DNA from: Dechloromonas hortensis
Lineage (GTDB): Bacteria; Pseudomonadota; Gammaproteobacteria; Burkholderiales; Rhodocyclaceae
Direction of reading: 5' to 3'
NCBI RefSeq assembly: GCF_009469765.1
Contig: NZ_SSSQ01000002.1
Location: 124,001 to 188,000 of the forward strand
Length of the DNA stretch: 64,000 nt
In this document: positions 51,039-59,460 of the stretch, one piece after another
How positions within the stretch are numbered: the stretch's first letter is position 1
How the letters are laid out: every line of letters begins with the position of its first letter
Position numbers and translations under genes: made by a program
Notes under the pieces: generated by a model
Seen by the model: the letters and a program-made list of their open reading frames with translations, nothing else
Database searches by the model: none
Told to the model about the DNA's origin: nothing

Positions 51039-52154
51039 ATGCCGCACAAAAAACTGAACGTTTCCGCCCATGGCATGATGGATGCCTACGAGGCCCTGCT
51101 CGCGACGCGGGGCTATGTTGCCGATGCCGCCCAGATGGCTGCCGCCAGTGCGCTGCAGTCGCTCTATTCGAACCTGCTTGCCTTCAAGGTCAAGCGGGGC
51201 AGTACGCTGAAGCGTCTGCTTGCACCGCCGACGCCGCCACAAGGCGTGTATTTCTGGGGCGGGGTCGGCCGCGGCAAGAGTTTCCTGATGGACTGTTTCT
51301 ACGACTCGGTGCCTTACCGGCGCAAGCGGCGCATCCATTTTCACGCCTTCATGCAGCAAATCCATCGCGATCTCGAGCAGTTCAAGGGCGAGACCGACCC
51401 GGTGCTGAAGGTGGCCGAGCAGATCGCCCGCGATGTGCGGCTGCTCTGTTTCGACGAGTTCCACGTTTCCGACATCGCCGATGCGATGATTCTCGGGCGC
51501 CTGATGGATGGGCTGTTTGCCAAGGGGGTCATTCTGGTGATGACCTCAAACTACCCGCCGGAAAAACTCTACCCGGACGGCCTGCACCGCGAGAGCTTTC
51601 TGCCGACCATTGCGCTGCTGCAGAAGCACCTCAAGGTCTTTGAAGTGGAAGCCGGTATCGACTACCGGTTGCGCGCCCTGGAGCAAGTCGAGATCTATCA
51701 TTACCCAGCCGATGCCAATGCCGAGAAGAAGATGCTCGACTACTTCCGGATGGTGGCCGGCGAGGAGGGCAAGAAGGGTGGCCATGTCGAGATCCTCGGT
51801 CGCCAGGTCGATACCGTTCGGCGCGGTCATGGGGTGATCTGGTTCGATTTTCGTACCCTCTGCGGTGGACCGCGTTCGCAGAACGATTATCTGGAAATTG
51901 CCCGCGCCTATCACACGGTGCTGCTCTCCCATATTCCGAAGATGACTCAGCACCAGGCCTCGGAAGCGCGTCGTTTCACCTGGCTGGTCGATGTTTTCTA
52001 CGACCACAAGGTCAAGCTGATCGCGACTGCCGATTGTGCCCCGGAGGAACTGTACACCGAGGGGACGCAGGCCTCCGAGTTTGCCCGTACGGTCAGCAGG
52101 ATGACCGAAATGCATTCCCAGGAATATCTGGCCCTGCCGCATAACGCGAGCTGA
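51039..52154 (+). CDS. zapE: ZapE/AFG1-family cell-division ATPase
   Basis: The 371-residue P-loop ATPase has Walker A GGVGRGKSFLMD (about residue 74), RRIHFHAFMQQIHRDLEQF, Walker B RLLCFDEFHVSDIADAMIL and TSNYPPEKLYPDGLHRESFLP, all diagnostic for the AFG1/ZapE family. In E. coli ZapE interacts with FtsZ during division under stress; mitochondrial AFG1 acts in protein quality control. The HD-GYP gene begins 3 nt after its stop, so both are co-transcribed. Confidence 0.93.
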   Translation: MPHKKLNVSAHGMMDAYEALLATRGYVADAAQMAAASALQSLYSNLLAFKVKRGSTLKRLLAPPTPPQGVYFWGGVGRGKSFLMDCFYDSVPYRRKRRIHFHAFMQQIHRDLEQFKGETDPVLKVAEQIARDVRLLCFDEFHVSDIADAMILGRLMDGLFAKGVILVMTSNYPPEKLYPDGLHRESFLPTIALLQKHLKVFEVEAGIDYRLRALEQVEIYHYPADANAEKKMLDYFRMVAGEEGKKGGHVEILGRQVDTVRRGHGVIWFDFRTLCGGPRSQNDYLEIARAYHTVLLSHIPKMTQHQASEARRFTWLVDVFYDHKVKLIATADCAPEELYTEGTQASEFARTVSRMTEMHSQEYLALPHNAS

Positions 52155-52157
52155 CCG

Positions 52158-53405
52158 TTGCTCACCGCCACGCTTCCGGAAGACCTGGCCATCGACCTGA
52201 GGCTGTTGGTGATGACTATCGCCCATGCCGTCGATCTGGTCGGTGTCGACGATGTGCTGCATGGCCGCCGCGTCGCCATGCTGGCGCGCGAGTTGGCCTG
52301 TCACATGGGCTGGCCCGAAGCGGAGCAACTGCAGCTCTATGATGCCGGCCTGCTGCATGACTGCGGGGTTTCATCGACCCGCGTCCATCGCCGGCTGGTT
52401 GCCGATCTTGAGTGGGCCGGAGCGGATGCGCACTGCGTCCGCGGTTACGACTTGCTGGTGGACTTTCCGCCGCTGGCGCATCTGGCAGGCATCGTCCGTT
52501 TCCATCACAGCCGTTGGGAGTGGTTGCTGCAACAAAGCCTGCCGGACAATACGGCGCGCTTTGCCAACCTGATCTATCTCGCCGATCGCATCGACGTGCT
52601 GGCAGCGCCATTTCATGCCGAGCAGACCCTGTTGGCGCATGTCGAGGAAATTCGCCTGCGTCTGGCCAGGGAGCGTGGCCGGATGTTCGCACCCGAGTTG
52701 ATCGATGCCTTCATGGCGATCTCCGAGGGCGAGGCATTCTGGCTGGCGCTGCAGCCGGAGTGCGTGCATCAATACCATACGGACATGGAGTCCCATGGCG
52801 ATTTGCAGATGGTCGGCTGGAATGACTTCAAGCGCTGCGCCGATATTTTTGCCCGCATCATCGACGCCAAGTCGCCCTATACCGAGCAGCATTCACGTGG
52901 CGTTGCCCGACTGTCGCGGTTCCTGGCCGAACGCCTGGGCCTGGATGCAGTCACCTGCGAAAAAATCGAGGTTGCCGGTTTGTTGCACGACATCGGCAAG
53001 CTGCAGATACCCGACGAGATCATCGAGGGCCACGACCCGCTGACGCCACACCAGTTCGACATCATGAAGGGGCATAGCTACGGCACCCTGCAAGTCTTGA
53101 AGCCGTTGCATGCCATCGATGAAATTGCACGTTGGGCTGCCTATCACCATGAAACACCGGACGGGCACGGTTACCCTTTTCATCTCGGTGGCGACGCCTT
53201 GCCGCTGGCGGCGCGTATCATCAACGTCGCCGACATTTTTCAGGCGCTGGCCCAGGAGCGGCCCTATCGCAAGCCGATGTTGCCGGCGCAGATCATGACG
53301 ATCCTGCACGAGCGGGCGGCTAGCGGCCGGGCCGACGCGACCGTCGTGGCGGCGGTGGCGGCGGATCTGGCGCACTGCCACCGCATCGCCCTGTGCCAGA
53401 ACTAG
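52158..53405 (+). CDS. tandem HD-domain HD-GYP protein (probable c-di-GMP phosphodiesterase)
   Basis: Up to 415 residues from TTG 52158; ATG 52212, with GAGG 9 nt upstream, is an alternative start. It has two HD domains. The N-terminal one keeps only a core (GLLHDCG, about residue 65, and later IVRFHHSRWEW). The C-terminal one is a full HD-GYP module: AGLLHDIGKLQIPDEII (about 275) and YHHETPDGHGYPFHLGG (about 328-344). The GYP reads HGYP, so it should be active. There is no membrane segment. This is the second c-di-GMP protein in the cluster. Confidence 0.85.
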   Translation: MLTATLPEDLAIDLRLLVMTIAHAVDLVGVDDVLHGRRVAMLARELACHMGWPEAEQLQLYDAGLLHDCGVSSTRVHRRLVADLEWAGADAHCVRGYDLLVDFPPLAHLAGIVRFHHSRWEWLLQQSLPDNTARFANLIYLADRIDVLAAPFHAEQTLLAHVEEIRLRLARERGRMFAPELIDAFMAISEGEAFWLALQPECVHQYHTDMESHGDLQMVGWNDFKRCADIFARIIDAKSPYTEQHSRGVARLSRFLAERLGLDAVTCEKIEVAGLLHDIGKLQIPDEIIEGHDPLTPHQFDIMKGHSYGTLQVLKPLHAIDEIARWAAYHHETPDGHGYPFHLGGDALPLAARIINVADIFQALAQERPYRKPMLPAQIMTILHERAASGRADATVVAAVAADLAHCHRIALCQN

Positions 53406-53432
53406 CCCGGCATTTCTGACGGAGGCCCTGCC

Positions 53433-54218
53433 ATGCCAAGAATCCTGTTGTTACTGAGCCTGTGGTTTGCCGCGCCGGTCTGGGCGCAGCAACTGGAAGT
53501 CATTGAACTGAAGAGCAAGAGCGTCGAGCAAGTCCTGCCCGTGCTGCTGCCGCTGGTCGAGCCGGGTGGCACCTTGACCGGCATGAACAACCAGCTATTC
53601 CTGCGCGCCTCGCCCCGCAACCGGGCGGACATCAAGAAGGCGCTGGCGGCGATCGATACGCCGACGCGGCGTTTGATCATTCGCGTCAGCCAGAACCGGC
53701 AGGCCGAGGACAGCGCCCGTGGCGGCGAGGCCAGTGGCCAGGTCGTGCTCGGCAGCACGCGGCGCAGCAATGTCGAGGCCCGGGTCTGGGACACCAAGAG
53801 CGTGCGCGGCGAAAGCGCCGCGCAAATGGTGCAGACGGTCGAGGGCGGCCAGGCCTTTATCCAGGTTGGCCGTTCCTTGCCGATTCCGATGCGCCAAGTG
53901 GTGATCGGGCCGGGTGGGGCAGTGGTCAATGAAACGGTGGTTTATCAGGATGTCGGACGCGGCTTCTATGCCGTACCCCGCCTCAATGGCGAGCGGGTAA
54001 CGCTCGATATCAGCCAGCAGGCGGCCAGTCAGGGCGGCTATGGCAGTATCAACAGCCAGCGCTTGTCGACGACGGTTTCCGGGCGCCTCGGTGAATGGAT
54101 AGAGCTGGGCGGCAGCGGCCGCCAGGCCAGTGGTAATCAGAGTGGAGCGCTCAGTCTTTCAACCAGCGATGCTCGTGACAATCGCTCAATTTGGCTTATG
54201 GTGGAGGAAGTAGAGTGA
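53433..54218 (+). CDS. exported protein with secretin-N-like domain
   Basis: The 261-residue protein starts at ATG 53433 after GGAGG. A signal peptide (LLLLSLWFAAPVWAQ) leads into LEVIELKSKSVEQVLPVLLPLVEPGGTLTG and AIDTPTRRLIIRVSQ, which resemble the short N-domain (STN/NolW) of type II/III/IV secretins. The secretin pore domain is missing, so it is a stand-alone periplasmic N-domain protein. The second half (QAFIQVGRSLPIP, RLSTTVSGRLGEWIELGG) resembles strands of secretin-associated domains. It overlaps the next gene by 4 nt. No other secretion or pilus genes are present in the window. Confidence 0.72.
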   Translation: MPRILLLLSLWFAAPVWAQQLEVIELKSKSVEQVLPVLLPLVEPGGTLTGMNNQLFLRASPRNRADIKKALAAIDTPTRRLIIRVSQNRQAEDSARGGEASGQVVLGSTRRSNVEARVWDTKSVRGESAAQMVQTVEGGQAFIQVGRSLPIPMRQVVIGPGGAVVNETVVYQDVGRGFYAVPRLNGERVTLDISQQAASQGGYGSINSQRLSTTVSGRLGEWIELGGSGRQASGNQSGALSLSTSDARDNRSIWLMVEEVE

Positions 54219-54460
54219 GTGATTTGAAACGTCATATCGGACAAAAAGTGGCCCTGGCCACTGCTGTTTTTTGTGCCTTGCTAGCCCTGCCGGCCTTCGG
54301 CCTGTTTGTCTGGTTGTGGATGGAGCGCGGGCTGGCCGATACCTGGGTGCCGAGCGCCCTGGCTGCGGTTGGTTTTCTCGGTGCCTGCACCGTGGTGCTT
54401 TATGTCATTAGTCGGCCGCAACCACCGCTGCCGAACGAGGATGCTGCGGTCGACCATTAA
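54215..54460 (+). CDS. small two-span membrane protein
   Basis: From GTG 54215 (GTGA overlap with the previous stop, GGAGG upstream) the protein has 81 residues and two membrane helices (LATAVFCALLALPAFGLFVW and LAAVGFLGACTVVLYVIS). The family is not recognised. Tight coupling to the secretin-N-like gene suggests a shared role. Its 3' end overlaps an interspersed repeat element. Confidence 0.65.
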   Translation: MSDLKRHIGQKVALATAVFCALLALPAFGLFVWLWMERGLADTWVPSALAAVGFLGACTVVLYVISRPQPPLPNEDAAVDH

Positions 54461-54475
54461 AAAAGGGCAATTTTC
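54443..54475 (-). repeat. GTCGACCGCAG-type interspersed element, copy e
   Basis: Read on the minus strand it begins GAAAATTGCCCTTTTTTAAT and ends GGTCGACCGCAGC. It matches copy c in the first ten bases, the T-run and the GTCGACCGCAG end. It covers the last codons and stop of the small membrane-protein gene. Confidence 0.5.
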
Positions 54476-54574
54476 AAAAAACTGCTTCAGCCGTTTGCGA
54501 TAAGCCGTCCGCCATCGACCTGGCGGCCGTAGTGTGCGTATCATGGCCGCATATCTTCGCTCGTCGAGGCTGCC

Positions 54575-57508
54575 ATGAAACGCCGTTTCCCGCTTCAGGT
54601 TCATATCTCAACCTTGTTCCTGATCCTGACCCTGCTGGTCGGCGGGGTGATCGGCGGCATTGGCTACAAGATCAGCCAGGATATTCTTGAATCGACCGCG
54701 GCGGAGCTGAGTACCCGCATCCAGCGCGAGGTGCTTGGCAATTTTACCGGCCTGCTGGCGCCGGCCGAGGTCGCGACCCGGCTGCTCGGTCTCGATGACA
54801 TCACGCAGCAGCGTACGTTCGAGGGGCGACTAAGCCAGCTCGATTTCATGCGCGAATTGCTGAATAGCTCAAGTGCGCTGACTTCGCTGTATGTCGGCTA
54901 CGAAAGCGGTGATTTCTTCTTGTTCCGACGGGTCAGCGAGGCGGCCGAGCTGAAATATTTTGCGGCGCCCGAGGGAACCGCCTACATCGTGCAGAGTATC
55001 GAGCACGCCGAAGGCGGGAGCACGGGGCGCTTCATCTATTTGGATGCAGCCCTGGTGACGCTGCGCAGCGATGTGCGTCCCGAATATGCGGCAAAGTTCG
55101 ATCCGCGCAACCGCGACTGGTATACCGCAGCGATGCGTTCCAAAGGCCAGATCAAGACGCCGCCCTACCTGTTCTTTACCTCCGGCAAGCCGGGCACCAC
55201 CATCGCCAGCCGTGCCAGCAAGGGTGGGGCCGTGGTCGGGGCCGATATCGGCCTGGATACACTGAATCAACTGCTCGCCGCGCAGAAAGTAACGCCCGGC
55301 ACGCATCTCGTGTTGAGCAATGCGGCAGGGCAGGTCATCGCCGCCGACGACTTCAGCAATGCCTTGCCGCCGGCCGGGCAGGCGCCGGAACCTTTGCATC
55401 TGCCGAATATCAGGGATTTGGGCGTGCCGGTGCTGGCCCAGTTCACGGCAGCCAGTTTCAAGTCGGATGAACAGGCAGCACAAAATGCTGTGCTGACGCT
55501 TGACGGTGAGCGTTGGCATACATCGATTCGATCGTTCAAGCTCGAAGGCACCAATCCGCTTTTTCTGGTGGCGGCCATTCCCGATCAGGAGTTGATGGCG
55601 CCGGCCCACAAGCTGATGCGACACCTCGTTGTTGCCATGTTGCTGGTGATTGCACTGGCCATTCCGGCAACGCTGGCACTGGCGCGGCGCATTTCCAGGG
55701 AACTGCAGCAATTGGTCGGCGAGGCCGAGTCAATCCGTCGCTTCGAGTTCTCGCACCCGATCGCGGTCGACTCGATGGTGCTCGAGGTCAATGAACTGGC
55801 GGTGACGATGGGCGTCATGAAGCGGACGATCCGGCGTTTCCTCGACATCAGCATGGCGGTCGCCAGCGAGAACAATTTCAGCCGCTTGCTGCCCAGCTTG
55901 TTGCGGGAAACCATTTCAGCCGGTGAAGCTGAAGCCGGCATCCTCTACCTGGCCGAGAACGACATGCTGGTCCAGGCCGCTGCGATGAAAGCGGATGGCG
56001 GGCCGCTGATGGCGGAAAGCACCGGGCTCGACCCGGCCCTGGCCGGGCCGTTGCTGAGCGCGGCCATCGCCTCCGGTCGGGCGCAGACCGGCCGGCTCGG
56101 CGAGGCCGACCTCAAGGCGCTGGGTGTCGTCGATTCAAACTGCCTGCCCGGTAAAAGCCATGCCATCGCCGTGCCGCTGCTCAATCGCCAGCACAACCTG
56201 GTGGGGGCCATGGTGCTGTTCCGGCTGAGTGAAACCGACCAGGCACGGCTGCGCTTCATCGAGGCACTGTCAGGCTCTTCGGCGGTGTCTATCGAGAGTA
56301 AGGAGCTGATCCACGCCCAGAAGGTGCTGTTCGAATCCTTCATCCAGATGATTGCCGGTGCGATCGATGCCAAAAGTCCTTACACCGGCGGCCATTGCGC
56401 CCGTGTCCCGGAACTGACCAAGATGCTGGCGAAAGCGGCCTGTGCCGAATCGAGTGGCCCTTACAAGGACTTTCAACTCGACGAGGAGGGCTGGGAGTCA
56501 GTGCATGTCGCGGCCTGGCTGCACGACTGCGGCAAAGTCACGACGCCCGAATATGTCGTCGACAAGGCGACCAAGCTCGAATCGCTTTACGACCGTATCC
56601 ACGAAGTCCGGATGCGTTTCGAGGTGCTCAAGCGCGATGCCGAAATCGCCTGCCTGCAGGCGATCGCCGCTGGCGAGCAGGCAGCGTCGGCGCGGGACCG
56701 CTTGGCCGAACAGCTCGCAGCCCTTGATGCCGATTTTGCCTTTGTCGCGACCTGCAACGAAGGCGGCGAATTCATGGCGGCTGAAAAAATCGAACGGCTC
56801 AAGGCCATCGCCGGCCGGACCTGGCGGCGGACGCTCGATGACCGGATCGGCATCTCGCATGAGGAAAAGGCGCGCAAGGAACGCATACCGGCGCCCGCTC
56901 TGCCGGTCGACGAGCCTTTGCTGGCCGACAAGCCGGAACATCGTTTCGAACGCGGGGTACGCGACCAGATGCCGGACGACAATCGCTGGGGCTTCCGCAT
57001 GCCGCCGCCCGAACTGCTCTACAACCGGGGCGAACTGCACAACCTCGGCGTGGCGCGCGGCACCTTGTCGGACGAAGAACGCTACAAGATCAACGAGCAC
57101 ATCATCCAGACCATCATCATGCTGACCCAGTTGCCGTTTCCCAAGCATCTGCGCCAGGTGCCCGAGATCGCCGGCGGCCACCACGAGAAGATGGACGGCA
57201 CCGGCTACCCGAAACGCCTGCGTCGCGAGGAGATGAGTCCGGTCGCCCGGATGATGGCGATTTCCGACATTTTCGAGGCGTTGACCGCAATCGATCGTCC
57301 GTACAAGAAAGGCAAGAAGCTGTCGGAGGCGATCCAGATCATGGCGACGATGAAAAAGGCGCAACACATCGATGCCGAGCTGTTCGACATCTTTCTGCGT
57401 GCCGGGGTTTACCGGGAATACGCCGAGCGCTTCATGCGGCCGGAGCAGATCGACGAAATCGACATCGAGGCCTTCGTCGGCCCCGCCGCAGCGCCTACTG
57501 CCGCGTAG
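54575..57508 (+). CDS. membrane dCache-GAF-HD-GYP protein with insertion in the HD-GYP module
   Basis: The 977-residue protein has TM1 (about 12-33), a periplasmic dCache-like sensor (about 40-340, including DPRNRDWYTAAM), TM2 (about 350-371), a HAMP-like linker, a GAF-like domain (about 430-575) and a C-terminal HD-GYP. The HD motif WLHDCGKVTTPEYVV is at about 648, but the paired GGHHEKMDGTGYP lies at about 867. That is roughly 220 residues apart, against about 54 in the HD-GYP protein at 52158. The insertion (about 665-830) contains a charged, coiled-coil-like helix and a Pro-rich part. It is probably a ligand-gated c-di-GMP phosphodiesterase. Confidence 0.85.
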   Translation: MKRRFPLQVHISTLFLILTLLVGGVIGGIGYKISQDILESTAAELSTRIQREVLGNFTGLLAPAEVATRLLGLDDITQQRTFEGRLSQLDFMRELLNSSSALTSLYVGYESGDFFLFRRVSEAAELKYFAAPEGTAYIVQSIEHAEGGSTGRFIYLDAALVTLRSDVRPEYAAKFDPRNRDWYTAAMRSKGQIKTPPYLFFTSGKPGTTIASRASKGGAVVGADIGLDTLNQLLAAQKVTPGTHLVLSNAAGQVIAADDFSNALPPAGQAPEPLHLPNIRDLGVPVLAQFTAASFKSDEQAAQNAVLTLDGERWHTSIRSFKLEGTNPLFLVAAIPDQELMAPAHKLMRHLVVAMLLVIALAIPATLALARRISRELQQLVGEAESIRRFEFSHPIAVDSMVLEVNELAVTMGVMKRTIRRFLDISMAVASENNFSRLLPSLLRETISAGEAEAGILYLAENDMLVQAAAMKADGGPLMAESTGLDPALAGPLLSAAIASGRAQTGRLGEADLKALGVVDSNCLPGKSHAIAVPLLNRQHNLVGAMVLFRLSETDQARLRFIEALSGSSAVSIESKELIHAQKVLFESFIQMIAGAIDAKSPYTGGHCARVPELTKMLAKAACAESSGPYKDFQLDEEGWESVHVAAWLHDCGKVTTPEYVVDKATKLESLYDRIHEVRMRFEVLKRDAEIACLQAIAAGEQAASARDRLAEQLAALDADFAFVATCNEGGEFMAAEKIERLKAIAGRTWRRTLDDRIGISHEEKARKERIPAPALPVDEPLLADKPEHRFERGVRDQMPDDNRWGFRMPPPELLYNRGELHNLGVARGTLSDEERYKINEHIIQTIIMLTQLPFPKHLRQVPEIAGGHHEKMDGTGYPKRLRREEMSPVARMMAISDIFEALTAIDRPYKKGKKLSEAIQIMATMKKAQHIDAELFDIFLRAGVYREYAERFMRPEQIDEIDIEAFVGPAAAPTAA

Positions 57509-57575
57509 TTGCCGGCCAGCGTTTCGCGGCCGGAAGCGACTGGCCAGCCATTTCCGACAATTAAAAATTGAGGAC

Positions 57576-57590
57576 TAGACGACCGGTCTA
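57576..57590. promoter_or_regulatory. NemR-type operator upstream of nemR
   Basis: TAGACGACCGGTCTA, with 5-bp inverted arms TAGAC/GTCTA, closely resembles the E. coli NemR box (TAGACC-N4-GGTCTA). It lies 21 bp before the nemR start, fitting autorepression. Confidence 0.7.
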
Positions 57591-57611
57591 ATTTATGGCA
57601 ATCTTACCTGC

Positions 57612-58196
57612 ATGAACATTCGTCACGACAACACCCGACAGCACGTTATCGATACCGGCAAGCGGATTATTGCCGGCAAGGGCTTTTCGAGTGTCGGCCT
57701 CAACGAAATCCTGAAAACGGCCGGCGTGCCGAAAGGCTCGTTCTACCATTACTTCGAATCCAAGGAACTGTTTGGCCAAGCGCTGCTCAGGGATCATTTC
57801 GATTGCTATCTGGCCGAAATCGATGCCTTGCTGCAGAGCGAAGAGCTGTCTGGGCGCGAGCGCCTGATGCATTTCTGGCAGCAGTGGCGGCATTCGCAGT
57901 GTGCCGACTGCAGCGAGCAGAAGTGCCTGGTCGTCAAGCTGAGTGCCGAGGTGGCCGACTTGTCGGACGCGATGCGGATCACCTTGCGCGATGGCACCGA
58001 TCAAATCGTTGCCCGCATCGCCCAATTGATCGAAGCCGGCGTAGCGGACGGTTCGCTGCCGGCACTGGCACCGCTCGCCACTGCCCAGATGCTCTACCAG
58101 CTCTGGCTGGGGGCCAGCCTGCTCGGCAAGTTGCACCGCGACAGCAAGGCGCTCGATAACGCCATGCAGGTTACGGAAAAGGTTTTGTCACACTGA
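57612..58196 (+). CDS. nemR: TetR-family electrophile-responsive repressor NemR
   Basis: The 194-residue protein has a TetR HTH (LNEILKTAGVPKGSFYHYFESKE) nearly identical to that of E. coli NemR. C105 in KCLVVKLSAEV aligns with the redox-sensing Cys106 of E. coli NemR, and nearby C97 and C100 (QCADC) may add redox responses. NemR releases DNA when modified by electrophiles or reactive chlorine. Matching operator boxes lie upstream of this gene and of the following OYE gene. Confidence 0.85.
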   Translation: MNIRHDNTRQHVIDTGKRIIAGKGFSSVGLNEILKTAGVPKGSFYHYFESKELFGQALLRDHFDCYLAEIDALLQSEELSGRERLMHFWQQWRHSQCADCSEQKCLVVKLSAEVADLSDAMRITLRDGTDQIVARIAQLIEAGVADGSLPALAPLATAQMLYQLWLGASLLGKLHRDSKALDNAMQVTEKVLSH

Positions 58197-58251
58197 GTTG
58201 CCATGCATTGAACCGGCCGCTGTCGTAGGCGGCCAATTTTTTACCGTTGAT

Positions 58252-58270
58252 ATTAGACGACCGGTCTAAT
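58252..58270. promoter_or_regulatory. NemR-type operator upstream of nemA
   Basis: ATTAGACGACCGGTCTAAT has 7-bp inverted arms (ATTAGAC/GTCTAAT) and contains the same 15-bp core as the box at 57576-57590. It lies 35 bp before the nemA start. Confidence 0.72.
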
Positions 58271-58304
58271 AAAGCATATGTAATTCCCAACAAGGAGAAG
58301 ATCC

Positions 58305-59393
58305 ATGAGTTCATTGTTCGATCCCATCAACGTCGGTGATATCCCGCTCGCCAACCGCATCGTTATGGCGCCGCTGACTCGCAACCGTGCCGTCGAAGGC
58401 CTGCAGCCGGGTCCGCTGACCGTCGAGTATTACCGGCAGCGGGCGAGCGCCGGCCTGATCATTGCCGAGGCCAGCCAGATCAGCCCGATGGCCCAGGGCT
58501 ATCTCGATACCCCGGGCATCTACACGACCGGGCAGGTAGCCGCCTGGCGCAAGGTGACCAATGCCGTGCATGCCGAAGGCGGGCGTATCGTGCTGCAGCT
58601 CTGGCACGTTGGCCGCATTTCGCACAGCTCCCTGCTGCCGGACGGTGCTGCGCCGGTTTCCTCGACCAATCGTCGTCCCGAGGCGATGACCTTTACCCGC
58701 GACGGTTTCGTTCCGGTTTCCGCGCCGCGTGCCCTGCGTGACGACGAACTGCCCGGCCTGGTCGCCGATTACCGCCGTGCCGCAGCCCTTGCCATCGAAG
58801 CCGGTTTCGACGGCGTCGAGGTACATGCCGCCAATTCCTATCTGCTCGACCAGTTCCTGCGCGACAGCGTCAATGACCGTAGCGGGCCGTACGGCGGCAG
58901 CATCGCCAACCGCGCCCGCCTGCTGCTCGAAGTGATGCAGGCGGTGGCCGGTGAAATCGGCGGCGGTCGCACCGGCGTCCGCTTCAGCCCGATGACCACC
59001 TTCAGCGACACGCCGCTCGATAGCGATCCGCAGGCTCTGTTCAACTACGTCGTCGAACAACTGGCGCCGCTTAAGCTGGCTTACCTGCATGTGATCGAAG
59101 GCGAAACCGGCGGTGAGCGCGCTCCGGCGGCGGCCAAGGCCTTTGATTATGCAGCACTGCACCAGCGGTTTTCCGGTGCCTGGATGCTCAACAACGGCTA
59201 TAGCCGCGACATGGCGCAGGCGGCATTGAACGATGGCCAGGCCGATCTGATCGCCTTTGGTCGGCCCTTCATCAGCAATCCAGACCTGGTACGTCGCTTG
59301 CGGGAAGAGGCGCCGTTGAACGAATTGCAGGCTGACAAGCTCTATGGCGGGGGCGCCGAAGGTTATACGGATTACCCAACGCTGGCCGACTAA
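58305..59393 (+). CDS. nemA: old yellow enzyme family alkene/N-ethylmaleimide reductase
   Basis: The 362-residue FMN enzyme has MAPLTRNRAVEGLQPGPLT near the N-terminus, LQLWHVGRISHSSLLPDG, the catalytic EVHAANSYLLDQFLRD and LIAFGRPFISNPDLVRR, all typical of NemA/OYE. It reduces activated C=C bonds of maleimides, enals and nitro compounds with NADPH. AAGGAG precedes the ATG. Its NemR box and the upstream nemR gene make this a standard electrophile-detoxification pair. Confidence 0.92.
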   Translation: MSSLFDPINVGDIPLANRIVMAPLTRNRAVEGLQPGPLTVEYYRQRASAGLIIAEASQISPMAQGYLDTPGIYTTGQVAAWRKVTNAVHAEGGRIVLQLWHVGRISHSSLLPDGAAPVSSTNRRPEAMTFTRDGFVPVSAPRALRDDELPGLVADYRRAAALAIEAGFDGVEVHAANSYLLDQFLRDSVNDRSGPYGGSIANRARLLLEVMQAVAGEIGGGRTGVRFSPMTTFSDTPLDSDPQALFNYVVEQLAPLKLAYLHVIEGETGGERAPAAAKAFDYAALHQRFSGAWMLNNGYSRDMAQAALNDGQADLIAFGRPFISNPDLVRRLREEAPLNELQADKLYGGGAEGYTDYPTLAD

Positions 59394-59460
59394 TCGGCTT
59401 ATGCAATTGCCGTGACGGAGCGCTCCGTCACGGTTTTCTTTTGTCTTATCTGGATTTTCA

